Assembly: GCF_003429565.1 (NCBI RefSeq)
Contig: NZ_QUAK01000025.1
Location: 62,001-126,000, forward strand
Direction: 5' to 3'
Length of the DNA stretch: 64,000 nt
Source of the DNA: Streptomyces triticagri
GTDB taxonomy: Bacteria > Actinomycetota > Actinomycetes > Streptomycetales > Streptomycetaceae
The notes beneath the pieces were generated by a model, which made no database searches, had not been told where the DNA came from, and worked only from the letters and a program-made list of their open reading frames with translations. Of this stretch, positions 18,171 through 26,929 are shown in pieces. Position 1 is the first letter of the stretch. Every line of letters starts with the position of its first letter. Both the position numbers and the translations under genes were made by a program.

Positions 18171-19049
18171 TCAGTTCTTCTGGATCTGGTCGAAGCTCAG
18201 CTCGACCGGGGTCTCGCGGCCGAAGATCTCGACGAGGCCCTTGACCTTCTTCGAGTCGGCGTTGATCTCGTTGATCGTGGCCTGCAGGGTGGCGAACGGG
18301 CCGTCGGTGACGGTGACCGCGTCGCCCACCTCGAAGTCCAGGACCTGGACCTCGACCTTGCGCGACGGCGCCGGCTTGCCCTCGGCCTCGGCCGCCTCGC
18401 GGGCCGCCTTCTCCTCGGCCTCCGGGGCGAGCATCTTCACGATCTCGTCCAGGGTCAGCGGGTACGGGTCGTAGGCGTTGCCCACGAAGCCGGTGACGCC
18501 CGGGGTGTTGCGGACGACGCCCCAGGACTCGTTCGTCAGGTCCATGCGGACCAGGACGTAGCCCGGGAGCTTGTTCTGCCGGATGGTCTTGCGCTCGCCG
18601 TTCTTGATCTGCGCGACCTCTTCCTGCGGCACCTCGGCCTGGAAGATGAAGTCCTCCACGTTCAGCGAGACGGCTCGCTGCTCGAGGTTGGTCTTCACGC
18701 GGTTCTCGTAGCCGGCGTAGGTGTGGATGACGTACCACTCGCCGGGCAGGACGCGCAGTTCGTCGCGCAGTGCGGCGATCGGGTCGACCGGCTCGGCCTC
18801 CTCGACCGCTTCCGCTTCCTCGGCCTCCGCGACGGCGGCCTCGTCCTCGGCGGTCTCCGCGACCGCTTCGGCGTCCGCCTCGATGTGCACGGCGGCGTCC
18901 TCCGCGGCCTCGCCCGCAGCGATGTCGGCAGCCTCGGCCTGGTCCGGGTCCTCGGAGTCAGCCGCCTCGACGATGTCCAGCTCGTCCTCGGCGGACTCGA
19001 CAGCATCCCCGCGAGGCTCGATGGCGTCGTTCAGGTTCGGGTCAGACAC
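18171..19049 (-). CDS. nusG: Transcription termination/antitermination factor NusG
   Basis: NusG binds RNA polymerase and couples transcription with translation and Rho. The 292-residue protein has an acidic, alanine/glutamate-rich N-terminal extension (residues about 1-95), typical of streptomycetes. The NGN domain follows ([41 protein letters not shown]). A second acidic/charged insert precedes the C-terminal KOW domain ([20 protein letters not shown]). It lies 78 bp downstream of secE in the conserved secE-nusG pair. Confidence 0.97.
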   Translation of the reverse strand: MSDPNLNDAIEPRGDAVESAEDELDIVEAADSEDPDQAEAADIAAGEAAEDAAVHIEADAEAVAETAEDEAAVAEAEEAEAVEEAEPVDPIAALRDELRVLPGEWYVIHTYAGYENRVKTNLEQRAVSLNVEDFIFQAEVPQEEVAQIKNGERKTIRQNKLPGYVLVRMDLTNESWGVVRNTPGVTGFVGNAYDPYPLTLDEIVKMLAPEAEEKAAREAAEAEGKPAPSRKVEVQVLDFEVGDAVTVTDGPFATLQATINEINADSKKVKGLVEIFGRETPVELSFDQIQKN

Positions 19050-19127
19050 GGTGGCTGCTTCTTCCTGGATACAGAGGGGTGGAACGCGCGAAAGCGGGCG
19101 CCGGCTCCGGCGCCCTTCGCTCGGCTT

Positions 19128-19415
19128 CTAACCGAAGACGTACTTGACGACTTCCGAGAAGCCATAGTCAACCACGGTCACGAACGCGATCATGATGACA
19201 ACGAAGACAATCACCACTGTGGTGTATGTCGTGAGCTGACTGCGAGTCGGCCAGACGACCTTGCGGAGCTCCGCGACGATCTGGCGGTAGAAGAGGGCCA
19301 GGCGACCGAAGGGGCCCTTCTTGCCCCGCTTCCCGCCCTTGCGCGTCTTCTTCTTGGACTCGGTCGTCTCGTCCGGGGCGTCAGGCGTATCGATCGAGCC
19401 CACGGCGTCCGTCAC
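19128..19415 (-). CDS. secE: Preprotein translocase subunit SecE
   Basis: SecE is the clamp subunit of the SecYEG protein-export channel. The 95-residue protein has a charged N-terminal half (KKKTRKGGKRGKKG) and the conserved amphipathic motif ELRKVVWPTRSQL. One transmembrane helix follows (TVVIVFVVIMIAFVTVVDYG), the single-span form usual in Gram-positive bacteria. The GTG start at 19415 is preceded by GAGG. It lies just downstream of tRNA-Trp and upstream of nusG. Confidence 0.96.
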   Translation of the reverse strand: MTDAVGSIDTPDAPDETTESKKKTRKGGKRGKKGPFGRLALFYRQIVAELRKVVWPTRSQLTTYTTVVIVFVVIMIAFVTVVDYGFSEVVKYVFG

Positions 19416-19523
19416 TCGTCCTCACCTGATTCCGGGTCGTGGCCGTGCCGCGCCCGGTTGAGCCGCACGGCGGTGCATTGCAGTACGTACATGCGCACAC
19501 ATCCTGGCGAAAGGTGTGTGTAG

Positions 19524-19596
19524 CAGGGCCGGAGGGACTTGAACCCCCAACCGCTGGTTTTGGAGACCAGTGCTCTACCAATTGAGCTACGACCCT
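19524..19596 (-). tRNA. tRNA-Trp (anticodon CCA)
   Basis: The minus strand folds into a 73-nt cloverleaf. The acceptor stem is AGGGTCG/CGGCCCT, the D arm contains GCTCAATTGGTAGAGC, the anticodon loop is CTCCAAA, and the T-arm loop is TTCAAGT. CCA is not encoded. It precedes secE, a conserved actinomycete arrangement. Confidence 0.96.
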
Positions 19597-19778
19597 TTGA
19601 TTTCCCCCAACGTACCGCATCCAATCCAGTGCACCGAGTGCGCGGAGTGAGTGCAGGCGCTGAAGGCCAACGAGGGAAGAGCATACGTGGTCCGGGGCCC
19701 GGCGTCGAACAGATAGGGACCGGGCGGTCCGCCAAACCCCCGTGCCCCGTGGGTCGCGGGTCTGGAACGATGGGGGCC

Positions 19779-21005
19779 ATGAGCGCTGCAACTCCTCCCA
19801 CCGAACGCCGGATCTCCGCCCGCATCGGCGCGATCTCCGAGTCCGCCACCCTCGCTGTCGACGCCAAGGCCAAGGCCCTCAAGGCCGCCGGACGTCCGGT
19901 GATCGGCTTCGGCGCGGGCGAGCCGGACTTTCCGACGCCCGACTACATCGTCGAAGCCGCGATCGAGGCCTGCAAGAACCCGAAGTACCACCGGTACACG
20001 CCGGCCGGCGGGCTCCCCGAGCTCAAGGCCGCGATCGCCGCGAAGACGCTGCGCGACTCCGGTTACGAGGTGGAGGCGGCCAACGTCCTGGTCACCAACG
20101 GTGGCAAGCAGGCGATCTACGAGGCCTTCGCGACGATCCTCGACCCGGGCGACGAGGTCATCGTGCCGACCCCGTACTGGACGACGTACCCGGAGTCCAT
20201 CCAGCTCGCGGGCGGTGTGCCGGTCTTCGTGACGGCCGACGAGACCACCGGTTACCGCGTCTCGGTGGAGCAGCTCGAGGCCGCCGTCACCGAGAATACG
20301 AAGGTGCTCCTCTTCGTCTCCCCCTCCAACCCGACCGGCGCGGTCTACACCCGCGAGCAGGTCGAGGAGATCGGCCGCTGGGCCGCGGACAAGGGCCTGT
20401 GGGTCCTGACCGACGAGATCTACGAGCACCTGGTCTACGGGGACGCGGAGTTCAGCTCCCTGCCGGTCGTCGTCCCGGAGCTGCGCGACAAGTGCATCGT
20501 GGTGAACGGCGTCGCCAAGACGTACGCGATGACCGGCTGGCGGGTCGGCTGGGTGATCGCCCCCAAGGACGTCATCAAGGCCGCGTCCAACCTGCAGTCG
20601 CACGCCACCTCCAACGTGAGCAACGTCGCGCAGGCCGCCGCCATCGCCGCCGTCTCCGGGGACCTGGACGCCGTCGCGGAGATGCGGACCGCCTTCGACC
20701 GGCGCCGCAGGACCATCGTGCGGATGCTCAACGAGATCGACGGGGTGCTCTGCCCCGAGCCCGAGGGCGCCTTCTACGCGTACCCCTCGGTCAAGGACCT
20801 GCTCGGCAAGGAGATCCGCGGCAAGCGGCCCGCCACCACGGTGGAGCTCGCCGCGCTGATCCTGGACGAGGTCGAGGTCGCGGTCGTGCCCGGCGAGGCC
20901 TTCGGTACGCCCGGCTACCTGCGCCTTTCGTACGCCCTCGGGGACGAGGACCTGGTCGAGGGTGTCTCGCGGATCCAGAAGCTGCTGGCCGAGGCCAAGA
21001 GCTGA
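19779..21005 (+). CDS. aspC: Pyridoxal-phosphate aspartate aminotransferase (class I)
   Basis: This 408-residue class I/II aminotransferase interconverts aspartate/oxaloacetate and glutamate/2-oxoglutarate. Motifs include [46 protein letters not shown] (Asn contacting PLP), the aspartate of [12 protein letters not shown], and the Schiff-base lysine in [17 protein letters not shown]. The start was set at ATG 19779 ([18 protein letters not shown]); another in-frame ATG lies 9 nt upstream. It is monocistronic, ending at a strong terminator. Its promoter must overlap the divergent tRNA-Trp region. Prephenate or other keto-acid activity cannot be excluded. Confidence 0.92.
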   Translation: MSAATPPTERRISARIGAISESATLAVDAKAKALKAAGRPVIGFGAGEPDFPTPDYIVEAAIEACKNPKYHRYTPAGGLPELKAAIAAKTLRDSGYEVEAANVLVTNGGKQAIYEAFATILDPGDEVIVPTPYWTTYPESIQLAGGVPVFVTADETTGYRVSVEQLEAAVTENTKVLLFVSPSNPTGAVYTREQVEEIGRWAADKGLWVLTDEIYEHLVYGDAEFSSLPVVVPELRDKCIVVNGVAKTYAMTGWRVGWVIAPKDVIKAASNLQSHATSNVSNVAQAAAIAAVSGDLDAVAEMRTAFDRRRRTIVRMLNEIDGVLCPEPEGAFYAYPSVKDLLGKEIRGKRPATTVELAALILDEVEVAVVPGEAFGTPGYLRLSYALGDEDLVEGVSRIQKLLAEAKS

Positions 21006-21020
21006 CGCGTCGCCGCTGCG

Positions 21021-21050
21021 ACGGGCGCCCGGGGTCTCCCGGGCGCCCGT
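21021..21050 (+). terminator. aspC terminator
   Basis: ACGGGCGCCCGGG and CCCGGGCGCCCGT form a perfect 13-bp stem with a 4-nt GTCT loop, followed by TTCTTCGTTC. It starts 15 nt after the stop codon. Confidence 0.9.
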
Positions 21051-21134
21051 TTCTTCGTTCGGGACGTACCCCGGGCAAGCTCCGTGGACGAAAGCGGCTA
21101 CCGGCCGGGGCGGTGCGTACGGCAGGATCTTCGG

Positions 21135-22178
21135 ATGGAGCGTGTACGTGTCGGCGGCGAGGCCGCGTCCCGGGATCTGCGAGAACTGCCCAAGGCCCAT
21201 CTGCATCTGCACTTCACCGGATCGATGCGGCCGAGCACGCTGCTCGAACTGGCCGACAAATACGGCGTCCATCTGCCCGAGGCTCTGACCGGCGGTGAAC
21301 CGCCGAAGCTGCGGGCGACCGACGAGCGCGGCTGGTTCCGCTTCCAGCGGCTCTACGACATGGCACGCTCCTGTCTCCGCGCCCCCGAGGACATCCAGCG
21401 CCTTGTGCGCGAGACGGCGCAGGAGGACATCAGGGACGGGTCGCGGTGGCTGGAGATCCAGGTCGACCCGACCTCGTACGCCCCGCGGCTCGGGGGTCTG
21501 ATCCCGACCATGGAGGTCATCCTCGACGCGGTGGACGCCGCTCAGCGGGAGACCGGGCTCGGGATCCGGGTGCTGGTGGCGGCGAACCGGATGAAGCATC
21601 CGCTCGACGCGCGCACCCTCGCCCGGCTCGCGGTGCGGTACGCGGACCGCGGCATCGTCGGCTTCGGGCTCTCGAACGACGAACGGCGCGGTATGGCGCG
21701 GGACTTCGACCGTGCCTTCGCCATTGCCAGGGACGGCGGGCTGCTCGCCGCGCCGCACGGCGGTGAGCTGACCGGACCGGCCTCGGTGCGCGACTGTCTG
21801 GACGATCTGGACGCGGCCCGGATCGGGCACGGGGTGCGCGCAGCGGAGGACCCGAGGCTGCTGCGGCGGCTCGCGGAGCGCGGGGTCACCTGCGAGGTCT
21901 GCCCGGCCTCGAACGTGGCGCTCGGGGTGTACGAGAAGCCCGAGGACGTACCTCTGCGGACGCTGTTCGACGCTGGCGTGCCGATGGCGCTCGGCGCGGA
22001 CGACCCGCTGCTCTTCGGCTCGCGGCTAGCGGCGCAGTACGAGATCGCCCGGACGCATCACGGCTTCGACGACGCCGAACTGGCCGAACTGGCACGGCAG
22101 TCGGTGCGGGGGTCGGCCGCGCCGGCCCCGGTGCGGGACGAGCTCCTTGCGGACATCGACGGGTGGCTGGCGGGTTAG
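21135..22178 (+). CDS. Adenosine deaminase family protein
   Basis: This zinc-dependent deaminase belongs to the adenosine/adenine deaminase family (TIM barrel), which converts adenosine to inosine in purine salvage. Motifs are PKAHLHLHFTGSM (metal-binding HxH), the HGGE segment (AAPHGGELTGP), RIGHGVRA, CEVCPASNVALG and ALGADDPLLFG (catalytic aspartates). The 347-residue version starting at ATG 21135 is preferred over an ATG 51 nt upstream because AGGA lies 7 nt before it. It is convergent with the LysR gene and overlaps it by 4 bp at the 3' ends. Distinction between adenosine, adenine or other aminopurine substrates is not possible from sequence alone. Confidence 0.88.
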   Translation: MERVRVGGEAASRDLRELPKAHLHLHFTGSMRPSTLLELADKYGVHLPEALTGGEPPKLRATDERGWFRFQRLYDMARSCLRAPEDIQRLVRETAQEDIRDGSRWLEIQVDPTSYAPRLGGLIPTMEVILDAVDAAQRETGLGIRVLVAANRMKHPLDARTLARLAVRYADRGIVGFGLSNDERRGMARDFDRAFAIARDGGLLAAPHGGELTGPASVRDCLDDLDAARIGHGVRAAEDPRLLRRLAERGVTCEVCPASNVALGVYEKPEDVPLRTLFDAGVPMALGADDPLLFGSRLAAQYEIARTHHGFDDAELAELARQSVRGSAAPAPVRDELLADIDGWLAG

Positions 22179-23152
22179 GGCGTGTCTGTCGGATCGGTCG
22201 GATCGGGGCGGGGGTGCGGCGTCGGGTGTGTGTCCTCTGCCGCCCGGTGGTCCAGGCAGTCGGCAGCCCGGTGGTCCAGGCAGCTGCGGACGAAGTCCTC
22301 GACCACGGGGTTCGCGTCGTCGGCTCGGGACCAGGCGATCGCGACCCGGCTGGGGCCCACGCCGGTCACCGGGCGGTACGTGATGCCGGGGCGGGCGTAG
22401 AAGCGGGCGGCGGAGGCGGGGGCCAGAGCCAGGCCGTAGCCGTTGGCGATCGCGCTCAGCCAGTCGTCCGGGTGCTCGGTGACGGCGCCGATGCGGACCG
22501 GACGGCCGTCGCGCAGGTCCGCGGCCAGCCAGAAGTCGCGCCACGCGCCCGTCTCGGACGGGGCGGCCACGAACGGCTCGTCCCACAGATCCCGGAAGTC
22601 GATCACCTCGCGGGTCGCGAGCGGGTGTCCGGAGGCGAGCGCGACACAACGGGGCTCGGTGAACAGCACCTCCGTGTGCAGATCGTCCTGGCCGGGGAAG
22701 GGCAGCCGTACCAGCGCGACATCGACGTCGCCGTTGTCCAGCCCTGCGCTCGGGCGTGACCAGGCGGCCTGGCGCATGTCGACCCGCCAGCCCGGCCGGC
22801 GGCGGGTGAAGTCCTCGATGATGTGCGGGGTCGCCTCGTTCGCTGCGCTGGCCAGGAAGCCGACGCGGAGGACGCGGGCCGCCCGGCCGGCTGCGCCCTT
22901 CGTCGCGCGCAGCACGCGGTCCCACTCGGCCAGCAGGGCGGGGACGCGTTCCGCCAGTTCGCGGCCCGGTTCGGTGAGCGTCATGCCGGTGCGGGCACGG
23001 GTGAACAGGCGTACCCCCAGCTGGGTCTCCAACTGCCTGATCTGTTTGGTCAGCGCGGGCTGGGACACGAAGAGGCGCTCGGCGGCACGGGTGAGGGTGC
23101 CCTCCTCCGCGACCGCAGCGAAGTAGCGCAGCAGCCGCGTGTCCACATCCAT
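22175..23152 (-). CDS. LysR-family transcriptional regulator
   Basis: This 325-residue LysR regulator has an N-terminal winged helix-turn-helix (residues about 3-60; LLRYFAAVAEEGTLTRAAER then SQPALTKQIRQLETQLGVRLF). A periplasmic-binding-like effector domain follows (about 92-300). The C-terminal tail is unusual: an 8-residue segment (CLDHRAAD/CLDHRAAE) is duplicated in tandem and followed by a Pro/Thr/Asp-rich end. At DNA level, 18-bp direct repeats lie at 22242-22259 and 22266-22283. It is divergent from a DoxX-like membrane gene, its likely target. The 160-bp gap between them would hold both promoters. Confidence 0.9.
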   Translation of the reverse strand: MDVDTRLLRYFAAVAEEGTLTRAAERLFVSQPALTKQIRQLETQLGVRLFTRARTGMTLTEPGRELAERVPALLAEWDRVLRATKGAAGRAARVLRVGFLASAANEATPHIIEDFTRRRPGWRVDMRQAAWSRPSAGLDNGDVDVALVRLPFPGQDDLHTEVLFTEPRCVALASGHPLATREVIDFRDLWDEPFVAAPSETGAWRDFWLAADLRDGRPVRIGAVTEHPDDWLSAIANGYGLALAPASAARFYARPGITYRPVTGVGPSRVAIAWSRADDANPVVEDFVRSCLDHRAADCLDHRAAEDTHPTPHPRPDPTDPTDTP

Positions 23153-23312
23153 GCCGCCAGGCTATAGATGCAGGTATTGGACGCCACCGGGAGCCGGGAG
23201 GAGGCTTGCCGGAGGCGGCCCGCTCGGAGTCGGCGGAAACCTCCGCGTGCAGGGGCTGCCCTCTCCCGAGTCCTCCAAGTCCTTCGAGTCCTTCGAGCGG
23301 AAGGGCGGGCAC

Positions 23313-23672
23313 ATGGTCGCCGCCTACGTCGTCGTCACAGTCGCCACGATCCTGGCCAATGCAGCGATCGCCGTCGCCGACTTCCTGCGGGCCGGGTTCG
23401 TCCTCGACAACTCGGCCGAGGTGGGGCTCCCGCCGCGGCTGCTCCCCGGGCTCGCGGTGCTCAAGGCGGCGGGAGCGGCGGGGCTGCTGCTCGGGCTCGT
23501 GGGGGTCCCGGTGATCGGGGTGGCCGCCGCGGTGGGGCTTGTGCTGTTCTTCATCGGTGCGATCGCCGCGCACGTACGCGCCGGCGTCTTCCACAACATC
23601 GCGTTCCCCGGGGCGTATTTGGGCCTGGCCGTCGCGTCGCTGGTGCTTGCTGTCGTCGTACGGCCTTCGTGA
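23313..23672 (+). CDS. DoxX-like small integral membrane protein
   Basis: This 119-residue protein has four predicted transmembrane helices (VVVTVATILANAAIAVADFL; the LPGLAVLKAAGAAGLLLGLV region; PVIGVAAAVGLVLFFIGAIA; AYLGLAVASLVLAVVV). The RAGVFHNIAFPG segment is typical of the DoxX_2/DoxX-like family. Family members are often linked to redox or thiol metabolism, but the function here is unknown. The start codon at 23313 follows a GGAAGGGCGGG stretch. It is divergent from the LysR gene, which probably regulates it. Confidence 0.75.
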   Translation: MVAAYVVVTVATILANAAIAVADFLRAGFVLDNSAEVGLPPRLLPGLAVLKAAGAAGLLLGLVGVPVIGVAAAVGLVLFFIGAIAAHVRAGVFHNIAFPGAYLGLAVASLVLAVVVRPS

Positions 23673-23697
23673 ACCATGTCAGTCTTCGTGAGCGCCG

Positions 23698-23950
23698 TCA
23701 GCCGATGCCGTTCAAGAGGGTGCGGGTGATGTCGACGGCGAAGGCGTCGACCGAGGGTGGGGGGGTGGCCCGCGCCGATGTCGTACGCGAAGGCGCGCTG
23801 TGCGCAGGCGCCGAGCAGCAGGGAGGCGGCGGCGTAGGGGTCGGCGCGGGTGCGGCCGCGGTCCTGCTCGCTTCGGAGGTAGTCGGCGAGGCTCGCGATG
23901 CTCGCCATCATCGACGATCCGGCGACCCTGAAGCGTGGCGTGAGCGTGGC
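23698..23950 (-). pseudogene. TetR-family regulator remnant (C-terminal fragment, frameshifted)
   Basis: The minus strand encodes TPRFRVAGSSMMASIASLAD then YLRSEQDRGRTRADPYAAAS and LLLGACAQRAFAYDIGAGH, which looks like the ligand-binding end of a TetR repressor. At a run of seven G (23759-23765; C7 on the coding strand) the frame must shift by one base to continue as SVDAFAVDITRTLLNGIG and stop. Upstream, an in-frame TAG at 23951-23953 ends the similarity, and the DNA-binding domain is missing. It is therefore a decayed fragment between the DoxX-like gene and murB. Confidence 0.7.
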
Positions 23951-24010
23951 CTACTGAGCCCACGCGAGCCGTCCCGGCCGGCTGCGTCGCAGAGCCGGTC
24001 GGCGAAGGGC

Positions 24011-25072
24011 TCAGAGGCTGACGCCGACCGTCACCGGCTCGTTGACCAGGGTGACGCCGAAGGCGTCCTGCACACCGGCGACCACCTCGCGGGCGAGGGC
24101 GAGCAGATCCTCGGTGCGGGCCGAGCCGCGGTTGGTGAGTGCCAGGGTGTGCTTGCCGGAGATGCGGGCCGGGCCGCTGCCGTAGCCCTTGGTGAAGCCG
24201 GCCTTGTCGATGAGCCAGGCCGCCGACGTCTTGGTACGCCCCTCCCCCGCCGGGAAGGCCGGCGGCTCGGTCCCGGGGCCGAGACGATCCTGCACGCGCG
24301 CGTGGAAGGCGGCGAACTGTTCGTCGTCCAGGATCGGATTGGTGAAGAAGGAACCGGCGGACCAGGTGTCGTGGTCCTCGGGGTCGAGCACCATGCCCTT
24401 TCCGGCACGCAGCTTCAGCACCGTCTCGCGGGCCCGCTCGAGCGGCACCCGCTCGCCGGCCGAGACGCCGAGGGCACGCGCGGTCTCCGGGTACTTGAGC
24501 GGTGCGCTGAGCCCGCCCGCGTCCTCCAGGGCGAAGCGGACACGCAGCACCACGTAGCGCTCGGGGTCCGCCTTGAAGCGGCTGTGGCGGTACGAGAAGG
24601 AGCAGTCGGCGTTCGCGAGCGTGACCGTTTCCTGCGCCGTCCGGTCGTAAGCGATCACCTCGGTGATCGTCGAGGACACTTCCTGGCCGTACGCGCCCAC
24701 GTTCTGGATCGGGGTGGCGCCGGCGGATCCGGGGATCCCTGCCAGGCACTCGACGCCCGCGAGACCGGCCTGCACGGTGCGGGCGACCGCATCGCTCCAG
24801 ACCTCGCCCGCGGCCAGCTCGAGCTCGGTGCCGCGCAGTTGGAAGCCGGTGGTGGCAATGCGCAGGGCCGTACCCGCGAATCCCGCGTCGGAGACGACGA
24901 GATTGCTGCCGCCGCCGATCACGAGCAGCGGCGTGCCCGCGGTGTCGGCCTCGCGCACGGCGGCGATCACCTCGGCGTCGGTGGTCGCGGTGATCAGGCG
25001 GGTCGCGGGGCCGCCGAGCCGGAAGGTGGTCAGCGGGGCGAGCGGGGCATCGTGAAGTTCCTGCACGGGCAC
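24011..25072 (-). CDS. murB: UDP-N-acetylenolpyruvoylglucosamine reductase
   Basis: MurB is the FAD/NADPH enzyme that makes UDP-N-acetylmuramic acid for peptidoglycan. The 353-residue protein has the FAD-binding PLTTFRLGGPATRL, the LLVIGGGSNLVVSDAGFAG loop and GIPGSAGATPIQNVGAYGQE. The catalytic serine lies in AGSFFTNPIL, and a C-terminal KHTLALTNRGSA glutamate/substrate-binding region is present. Two adjacent GTG codons (25072 and 25066) could start it and neither has a good ribosome-binding site; the first is reported. It is a single gene in actinomycetes, apart from the dcw cluster. Confidence 0.95.
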   Translation of the reverse strand: MPVQELHDAPLAPLTTFRLGGPATRLITATTDAEVIAAVREADTAGTPLLVIGGGSNLVVSDAGFAGTALRIATTGFQLRGTELELAAGEVWSDAVARTVQAGLAGVECLAGIPGSAGATPIQNVGAYGQEVSSTITEVIAYDRTAQETVTLANADCSFSYRHSRFKADPERYVVLRVRFALEDAGGLSAPLKYPETARALGVSAGERVPLERARETVLKLRAGKGMVLDPEDHDTWSAGSFFTNPILDDEQFAAFHARVQDRLGPGTEPPAFPAGEGRTKTSAAWLIDKAGFTKGYGSGPARISGKHTLALTNRGSARTEDLLALAREVVAGVQDAFGVTLVNEPVTVGVSL

Positions 25073-25161
25073 CAGGGTACGGGGAGGGCGGAGCCGCTCG
25101 TACGGGGTGAGTCCGGGTGTCCATGTGAGGCGGGTCCGGACAGGACGCCGGGCACGGATGC

Positions 25162-25197
25162 GGAGCGGCCCTCCACGCGCGCGTGGAGGGCCGCTCC
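25162..25197. terminator. 36-bp perfect palindrome, terminator of the MFS gene
   Basis: GGAGCGGCCCTCCACGCG is followed directly by its exact complement. It lies 39 nt after the MFS stop and 90 bp upstream of murB on the same strand, so it should stop read-through into murB. Being fully symmetric, it works in either direction. Confidence 0.75.
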
Positions 25198-25236
25198 CAG
25201 GGCGTCTGTCAGCCGGCCTTCTCTTCCTGCACGGCC

Positions 25237-26826
25237 TCAGTCATGCACGGCCTCTTCACGCACAGCCTTTTCATGCACGGCGGTGGCCCCGCGGGAGGGG
25301 ATCAGCAGGGCCGCGACCGTGGCGAGGCCCACCACACCGGCGCCGATCCACAGCGCGGGAGTCAGTCCGTCGACGGCCGCCTGAGGCGACTCGAAACCGC
25401 CCTGCGAGGAGAACACCGAGGCCAGGATCGCGACGCCGAGCGTGCCGCCGATCTCCCGCAGCCCGTTGTTGGCGCCGGACGCTATGCCCTGCTCGGAGGT
25501 CCGTACGCTGCCCATCACCAGGCTGGCGGCCGGAGCGAAGTACAGCGCCATGCCGATGCCGCTGAGGATCAGGCCGGGCAGCTGCGCCGCGTACGACATG
25601 TCCGGCTCGAGGGCCAGGGCGAACACCCCGAGACCGAGCGCCTGCAGAGCAAGTCCCGTGGCCACCACCGGGCGGCCGCCGATCCGGTCGGAGAGATAGC
25701 CCGCGACCGGCGCCACGAGCAGCGGCATACCGGTCCACGGCAGCATCCGCAGACCTGCTTCGGTCGGCGAATAGCCGAGCACGATCTGCAGGAACTGACT
25801 GAGCAGGAAGATCGAGCCGAACATGCCGAGGAACATCAGCAGGCTCGCGGCGTTGATGCCCGAGAACGCCCGCTCGCGGAACAGCCGCATCGGCAGCATC
25901 GGTCGCTCCGTCTGCAGTTCGTAGAGCACGAAGCCGGCGAGGACGGCCGAGCCGCTGATCAGACCGGCCAGCACCCGCCCGCTGGTCCAGCCGTGCGAGC
26001 CGGTGCTGACCAGGGCGTAGACGATGCCGAAGAGGCCCGTGCTGACCAGCAGTGTGCCGGGGACGTCCAGGCGCGCGCCGGGCGCGTGGGACTCGCGCAG
26101 GCGGAGGCGGGCCAGCGGGATGAGGGCCAGGCCGATCGGCACGTTCAGCCAGAAGATCCACTCCCAGGCGATGTGCTCGGTCAGGCTGCCGCCGACCAAC
26201 GGCCCACTGGCGACGGCGAGTCCGGTGACCGCGCTGAAGATGCCGAGCGCCATGCCCCGGCGTTCGGCGGGCACCGCGGCGGTCAGCAGGGTCAGCGCGA
26301 GCGGCATCATCACGGCCGCGCCGACTCCCTGCACCGCGCGGGCCGCGATCAGCGCGTCGATCCCGGGTGCGAGCGCCGCGGCCGCCGAGGCGGCGGTGAA
26401 GACGGCAAGCCCGCCGATGAACAGCCGGCGCCTGCCGAACCGGTCGCCGAGCGCGGCGCCGAACATCAACAGGACGGCGAAGGTGAGTGTGTACGCGTTG
26501 ACCGTCCACTCGAGGTCGGCGAGACGGCCACCGAGGTCCTTTCCGATGGACGGCAGCGCGGTGGTCACGACGAGGTTGTCGAGCGCCGCCATGAAGGTGG
26601 CGACGCTGGTGATCGCCAGCGCCCAGGCGGCCCCGCCGCGGCCGCCGCGCTCGGCGGGAGGACGGTCCGCACCCGACGCGGGACCTGCCGATCCGCCGCG
26701 CGAGCCTCCTTGCGAAGCGTCCGCCGCTTCCGCACCCGCTGCTGTGCCTACTGCGTCGGCTGTGTCTACTGCACCTACTGCACCTACTGCCGTCGAACCG
26801 AACGTACTTTCCGGAGTGATCGACAT
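25237..26826 (-). CDS. MFS drug exporter, DHA2/EmrB-QacA type
   Basis: This 529-residue proton-driven exporter has about 14 transmembrane helices. Family motifs are LDNLVVTTALPSIGKDL in helix 1, the loop GALGDRFGRRRLFIGG-like motif A (GAALGDRFGRRRLF), and a motif C-like antiporter glycine run (GLAVASGPLVGG). The first 60 residues form a Gly/Ala/Asp-rich cytoplasmic extension, and the last ten are charged. It starts 104 bp after a TetR gene on the same strand. A 22-bp operator copy lies 19 bp before its start, so it is probably repressed by that TetR. Substrate not predictable. Confidence 0.9.
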   Translation of the reverse strand: MSITPESTFGSTAVGAVGAVDTADAVGTAAGAEAADASQGGSRGGSAGPASGADRPPAERGGRGGAAWALAITSVATFMAALDNLVVTTALPSIGKDLGGRLADLEWTVNAYTLTFAVLLMFGAALGDRFGRRRLFIGGLAVFTAASAAAALAPGIDALIAARAVQGVGAAVMMPLALTLLTAAVPAERRGMALGIFSAVTGLAVASGPLVGGSLTEHIAWEWIFWLNVPIGLALIPLARLRLRESHAPGARLDVPGTLLVSTGLFGIVYALVSTGSHGWTSGRVLAGLISGSAVLAGFVLYELQTERPMLPMRLFRERAFSGINAASLLMFLGMFGSIFLLSQFLQIVLGYSPTEAGLRMLPWTGMPLLVAPVAGYLSDRIGGRPVVATGLALQALGLGVFALALEPDMSYAAQLPGLILSGIGMALYFAPAASLVMGSVRTSEQGIASGANNGLREIGGTLGVAILASVFSSQGGFESPQAAVDGLTPALWIGAGVVGLATVAALLIPSRGATAVHEKAVREEAVHD

Positions 26827-26844
26827 GACCCTCTCCCCATTTCC

Positions 26845-26866
26845 AGCTAGTTATTGATTACTAACT
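26845..26866. promoter_or_regulatory. TetR operator copy in front of the MFS gene
   Basis: The sequence AGCTAGT-8 bp-ACTAACT has the same architecture and nearly the same half-sites as the site upstream of the tetR gene (27507-27528). It lies 19 bp before the MFS start codon, where a bound repressor would block the promoter or early transcript. Confidence 0.65.
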
Positions 26867-26929
26867 TTTCAGGCATGACCCGGCCCGCCAGCCCGGACGA
26901 GCCGCCACGAAACTACGGCCCGCGGCCGC

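Noticed and set aside
23324..23911. A complete 195-residue protein opposite the DoxX-like gene
   Set aside because: Only its first part resembles a TetR end; after the C7 run the frame is an antisense shadow of the DoxX-like gene. It is annotated as a pseudogene fragment instead.
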